Source: Pseudomonadota bacterium (GTDB lineage: Bacteria > Pseudomonadota > Alphaproteobacteria > Sphingomonadales > Sphingomonadaceae). From it: DNA of 8,779 nucleotides. Below the pieces are notes generated by a model. That model was not told the DNA's origin, ran no database searches, and was given only the letters and a program-made list of their open reading frames with translations. The stretch lies in NCBI GenBank assembly GCA_023386135.1, contig JAEWKG010000165.1, forward strand, positions 1 to 8,779. The letters run 5' to 3'. Shown here piece by piece: positions 6,050-8,779 of this stretch. The position numbers and the translations under genes are program-made. Positions within the stretch are counted from its first letter, which is position 1. The number at the start of each line of letters is the position of its first letter.

Positions 6050-6871
6050 ATGGTGCTGTCCACGCTCATCCTCGCCGGTTCACGACCCGGTCGCGATCCT
6101 CTCCTTGATGGGACCGACTTACCCAGCAAAGCACTTCTCCCGATCGCCGGCGTGCCGATGCTGGCGCGCGTTCTCACCGCGCTCCAGAGCGCACCCGACG
6201 TCGACGAGGTCACCGTGGTCGCGCAAGACACTGCGCCGCTCACGGCCGACCCGCAGATCGCCGGGAGCGCCGTTGGGATCGTGTGGCGTGACTCGCCAGG
6301 ATCGATTGCCGACGCGGTGCGCGCCGCGCTCGAGGTCGCTCAGGGACCGCTCCTCGTAACCACCGCCGACAACGTCCTGCTCACTCCGGCAATGATCGCT
6401 CAGTTCCTGCGCGACGCGGAGGGCGGTGATGTGGCGGTCGGCCTAGTCGAACGCCGCGCCGTCGCTGCCGCAGGCCATTCTACCGAGCGGACCTGGCTCA
6501 AGTTCCGCGGCGGACAATGGTCGGGCGCCAACCTGTTCTACCTCGGGGGGCCGCAGGTCCTACCGCTGATCGAGTTCTGGCGCGGGCTGGAGCAGGACCG
6601 CAAGAAGGGCATGAAGATGGTCGGCGCGGTCGGCCCGTTGATGCTGCTCGGCGCGCTGCTGCGGGTGGTCGATATCCACACCTTTGCCGCGCGGGTGGCC
6701 GGGCGCTTCGGTCTAACGGGCCGTGTAGTGCCGATGCAGGCCGCCGAAGCGTGCATCGACGCCGACAAACCCGCCGATATCCCGGTGATCGAGGCGATCC
6801 TCGCCGCGCGTCAGGCGGCAGCCAACGCCTCATCAACCGCAGCCAGCGCGAGCGCTAGCTCCTCCGCGTAG
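6050..6871 (+). CDS. MobA-like NTP transferase-domain protein (nucleotidyltransferase)
   Basis: Predicted GT-A-fold nucleotidyltransferase that joins a nucleotide to a sugar phosphate, alcohol phosphate or cofactor. The true acceptor cannot be read from the sequence. It has 273 residues and is cytoplasmic. The nucleotide-binding signature is LILAGSRPG (6-14), followed by Lys27 in the LPSKALLPIAGVPML segment (24-38). TTADN (104-108) carries the metal-binding Asp107. NLFYLGG lies at 161-167. IDADKPADI (236-244) resembles the usual C-terminal end of the fold. The last 20 residues are almost only Ala and Ser and lie opposite the kinase-like gene on the other strand. The start ATG follows the hydrolase stop by 3 nt, so it is probably in the rne transcript. 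It is too diverged from MobA, IspD or GlmU to name. A link to the neighbouring envelope genes is inference. Confidence 0.85.
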   Translation: MVLSTLILAGSRPGRDPLLDGTDLPSKALLPIAGVPMLARVLTALQSAPDVDEVTVVAQDTAPLTADPQIAGSAVGIVWRDSPGSIADAVRAALEVAQGPLLVTTADNVLLTPAMIAQFLRDAEGGDVAVGLVERRAVAAAGHSTERTWLKFRGGQWSGANLFYLGGPQVLPLIEFWRGLEQDRKKGMKMVGAVGPLMLLGALLRVVDIHTFAARVAGRFGLTGRVVPMQAAEACIDADKPADIPVIEAILAARQAAANASSTAASASASSSA

Positions 6872-7518
6872 GGCATCGTCGCATCGAGATCGACGATCCG
6901 CGCGCCGTTGAAGCGGAGCTGCGGCACGGTCGCCACCTTCTGCTCGATCAGCGCGCGATCATGGTCCGGCTTGCGCGCCATCACCGTATCGGCGTCGATG
7001 TTGAGGCGGATCACCAGCGTCGGCACCCAGATCGCCATCCCTGCGTAGAGCGCCCGCTCGCGGCGCTGCAGCGCTTCGACGGCCGGGGTGCGCGCTATGC
7101 CCGCCACGATCGGCCCGTCGTGGAGGCCCGGCACCTCGAGCTGCGGATAGCGGTCGGTGACGATTGTCACGCCCTCGCGCCGGCGTTCCAGCAAGGCATC
7201 GAACCGCGCGCGCCGTTTGCGTGAGCGGCGCAGCGCATACCGCGCCGCCAGCATTCCGGGAATGGCCGCCTGCGGATCACGCAGCGTATCGGCCACTCCT
7301 TCGAGGAAGCGCTGCAGCGGCGCACCGACCAGCGGCCAGCGCCCGATCGCCCGCCCCTGCTCGCCCGAGCCGAGCCCGAGGTAGCCCATCTCGGCCGGCC
7401 GGCTCTCGGCGATATGCGTGAGAATATCGGCGGCGAGGGTCGACTTTCCCGACCCGTCGCTGCCGACAACTGCGATCAGCGGCGCGACCGGACGCTCGTC
7501 CCGCGTCGGCGCCGTCAT
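6811..7518 (-). CDS. dTMP kinase-like P-loop protein of envelope-polymer loci
   Basis: P-loop nucleoside/nucleotide-kinase-fold protein, 235 residues. The Walker A motif is GSDGSGKST (19-27). YLGLGSGEQG lies at 46-55. TDRYPQLEVPG (121-131) matches the DRY element of thymidylate kinases, and ARKPDHDRALIEQKV (181-195) lies where the lid is expected. The FNGARIVDLD stretch (203-212) is followed by an Ala-rich end. Proteins of this kind are often annotated as thymidylate kinase in polysaccharide clusters. The essential tmk is normally a shorter, different gene, so a phosphorylation role in a surface-polymer pathway is more likely, by inference. The ATG at 7518 was chosen because it follows the methyltransferase stop by 2 nt and places the P-loop at the usual distance. 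An AAGGA lies 12 nt upstream. The frame is open further upstream to 7608, inside the methyltransferase gene. Its 3' end overlaps the convergent nucleotidyltransferase gene by 61 bp. Confidence 0.85.
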   Translation of the reverse strand: MTAPTRDERPVAPLIAVVGSDGSGKSTLAADILTHIAESRPAEMGYLGLGSGEQGRAIGRWPLVGAPLQRFLEGVADTLRDPQAAIPGMLAARYALRRSRKRRARFDALLERRREGVTIVTDRYPQLEVPGLHDGPIVAGIARTPAVEALQRRERALYAGMAIWVPTLVIRLNIDADTVMARKPDHDRALIEQKVATVPQLRFNGARIVDLDATMPYAEELALALAAVDEALAAA

Positions 7519-7520
7519 GG

Positions 7521-8291
7521 TCAGCTCAGTTCCTTGAAGAACCCGATCATCTTGAGTCCGCCGATGATGAAGCGGACGACCACCAGCACGGCGTAGGCGG
7601 TCACCCACGGTCCGTGCAGCGCGGCGACGTCAAAGCCGGTGCGCGCGAACCAGGTCAGAAACACCGCGGTCGCCAGTAGGAACAGCTTGTTCTGCTCGCG
7701 CCAGATCATGCGCTTCCACCAGAACGGATACTTCGGCGGCACCCACCCGTGGAAGCGCGGCATCAGCGACGGCACGTCCTTGGCCCAGGCGGCGTGCGCC
7801 TCGCCGAACTTGCCGCGCAGGAACTCTTCTTCGTAGGTCGAGATCCGCTCGTAGATCAGCACGCCGAGCAGGAAGACGATCGCGCCGAACACCCAGCTTC
7901 CCGACAGCATTGCCAGGCCCGTGAAGTTGAGGATGCGGCCGACGTAGAGCGGGTTGCGGACCAGGCTGTACGGGCCGGTGGTGTTGAGCTCGGACGCTTC
8001 GGCAGCGACCTTGGCGCGGCCCGAAGTGCCAAGCGCGGCCCACCCGCTGGTGAACACGCGTACCAATGCGCCGAGGCTTGCAACGCCGAGCGACAGCCAG
8101 AACCACGCGCAATCGCCCTCTATCGTGCGGAACGGGCCCATGTCGCGGGTGCACCACGCGATCAGCGTGGCGATCGCGATCACCGTGTAGATGTAGGTGC
8201 CGCGGATGAAGAACAGACGCTTGCCGCTGCGGGCGAGTTCGTGCTGGTACATGGGAATGGGGTCGCCGTGCTGGCCCGCCGCGATACGCAT
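7521..8291 (-). CDS. Isoprenylcysteine carboxyl methyltransferase-family membrane protein
   Basis: Integral membrane methyltransferase of the ICMT/PEMT superfamily, expected to use S-adenosylmethionine to methylate a lipid-like substrate in the inner membrane. The bacterial substrate is not known. It has 256 residues. Membrane segments lie at about 32-46, 63-80 and 121-146. The family signature is TTGPYSLVRNPLYVGR (104-119), with the Gly-Pro-Tyr and Arg-Asn-Pro-Leu-Tyr elements, followed by YEEEFLRGKFGEAHAAW (153-169). After the usual end of the fold near PRF (178-180) there is an extra 75-residue tail with two more hydrophobic segments at about 203-216 and 229-246. The start at 8291 has no clear ribosome binding site, and an ATG at 8252 (codon 14) is an equally good alternative. 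The gene is 2 nt upstream of the kinase-like gene and 49 nt after the flippase-like gene, and is probably in one transcript with both. Confidence 0.88.
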   Translation of the reverse strand: MRIAAGQHGDPIPMYQHELARSGKRLFFIRGTYIYTVIAIATLIAWCTRDMGPFRTIEGDCAWFWLSLGVASLGALVRVFTSGWAALGTSGRAKVAAEASELNTTGPYSLVRNPLYVGRILNFTGLAMLSGSWVFGAIVFLLGVLIYERISTYEEEFLRGKFGEAHAAWAKDVPSLMPRFHGWVPPKYPFWWKRMIWREQNKLFLLATAVFLTWFARTGFDVAALHGPWVTAYAVLVVVRFIIGGLKMIGFFKELS

Positions 8292-8340
8292 GCGGGCGAG
8301 GAAAATCCGGCGCGCCCTTAGCGGGGGACGCCCCGTTTCG

Positions 8341-8779
8341 TCAATGGACGGGGGTGCCCGCTGGGACGAGCCGCAGGCGCAGCGCGAGCTTGCCGAGCGA
8401 CGCCCGATCGTCGAGCGGCAGGGCTACCCTCAGCGACGACCAGATTGCGACGGCGCCGATCACGAGGATGGTCGGGATCGCGACTTCGTTCGACAGCTCG
8501 ATATCGGCGATGTCTGCCGCAATCCCGCCGAGCACGGCGATGGCCACCACCTTGAGCGCCACCATCGGGAAGCGCCGATCGAACGGGTGCAGCTTCTCGG
8601 TCAGCCATAGCTGGACCATGGGGATTGTCGCCATCGTCACGAAGCCGATCGCCATGGCCAGCGTGATGCCGGTCAGCGGCTCCAGCGGCCCGACGATCTC
8701 ACGCCCGGCGAGCACCGCCACGACCACGCCGAACACGCTCGCGGTGATCTGGTGCTTGTAGTGCGCGATGACCTGCAGC
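8341..8779 (-). CDS. Polytopic membrane protein, C-terminal part; possibly a polysaccharide flippase
   Basis: Only the last 145 residues are in the window, and the reading frame is open to the right edge. It holds about four hydrophobic segments, at about 11-25, 37-59, 71-91 and 100-120, and ends in a short basic/polar tail (LALRLRLVPAGTPVH). The LTGITLAMAIGFVTMATIP segment followed by a charged loop (EKLHPFDRRF) resembles the C-terminal bundle of Wzx/MATE-type oligosaccharide flippases. Such a protein would move a lipid-linked glycan across the inner membrane. No catalytic motif can be seen in this part, so another multi-pass protein family is possible. It lies upstream of the methyltransferase and kinase-like genes on the same strand, which is consistent with a surface-polymer locus. 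That it is a real membrane protein gene is likely; the flippase name is tentative. Confidence 0.6.
   Translation of the reverse strand, partial: LQVIAHYKHQITASVFGVVVAVLAGREIVGPLEPLTGITLAMAIGFVTMATIPMVQLWLTEKLHPFDRRFPMVALKVVAIAVLGGIAADIADIELSNEVAIPTILVIGAVAIWSSLRVALPLDDRASLGKLALRLRLVPAGTPVH

Noticed and set aside
7749..8321. A 190-codon plus-strand frame opposite the methyltransferase gene
   Set aside because: The minus strand carries clear ICMT signature motifs and membrane segments. The plus frame looks like antisense.
8322..8335. A short GGGG/CCCC hairpin followed by TTTCG on the plus strand
   Set aside because: It has only 5 bp and no plus-strand gene ends there. In the direction of the minus-strand genes it has no T run, so it is not a supported terminator.

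Overview
The window is GC-rich, densely coded bacterial chromosome. The RNase E points to an alphaproteobacterium: it has an acidic/RG-rich insertion in the S1 domain and a Gly-Trp-Trp tip at the C-terminus. Gene order and protein style fit the Sphingomonadales (Sphingomonas/Novosphingobium/Erythrobacter type). That last step is recognition, not a search result. No tRNA, rRNA, CRISPR array, insertion sequence or phage gene was seen.

Layout. (1) 1-1935, minus strand: a cell-wall pair, a membrane-anchored N-acetylmuramoyl-L-alanine amidase followed 41 nt downstream by penicillin-binding protein 1A (mrcA), which runs off the left edge. (2) 1936-2390: a 455-nt gap between the divergent amidase and rne genes. 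It holds a TTAACCAT box close to the amidase start, a 14-bp GC palindrome, and a perfect 8-bp hairpin with a GGAG loop just upstream of the rne ribosome binding site. (3) 2391-6871, plus strand: rne (RNase E), a NAPE-PLD-like metallo-beta-lactamase-fold hydrolase, and a MobA-like nucleotidyltransferase. They are tightly packed (stop/start overlap, then a 3-nt gap) and probably share a transcript. A terminator-like 13-bp hairpin lies inside the first codons of the hydrolase gene. (4) 6811-8779, minus strand: an envelope-type gene set made of a polytopic membrane protein (C-terminal part only, flippase-like), an isoprenylcysteine-methyltransferase-like membrane protein, and a dTMP-kinase-like P-loop protein. 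The last two are 2 nt apart. The kinase-like gene meets the nucleotidyltransferase gene tail to tail with a 61-bp coding overlap.

How the genes may work together. The amidase and PBP1A act on opposite sides of peptidoglycan turnover, cleavage and synthesis. RNase E is the degradosome scaffold, and its C-terminal tip looks like a PNPase-docking motif. The flippase-like, methyltransferase and kinase-like genes look like part of a surface-polymer or lipid-linked glycan locus. The nucleotidyltransferase, although on the other strand, could contribute to sugar or alcohol activation. This is inferred from families and proximity only. No clearly new system is evident. The points most worth checking are the hairpin at the rne/hydrolase junction, the structured rne leader, the 61-bp overlap, and the methyltransferase/kinase-like pair.
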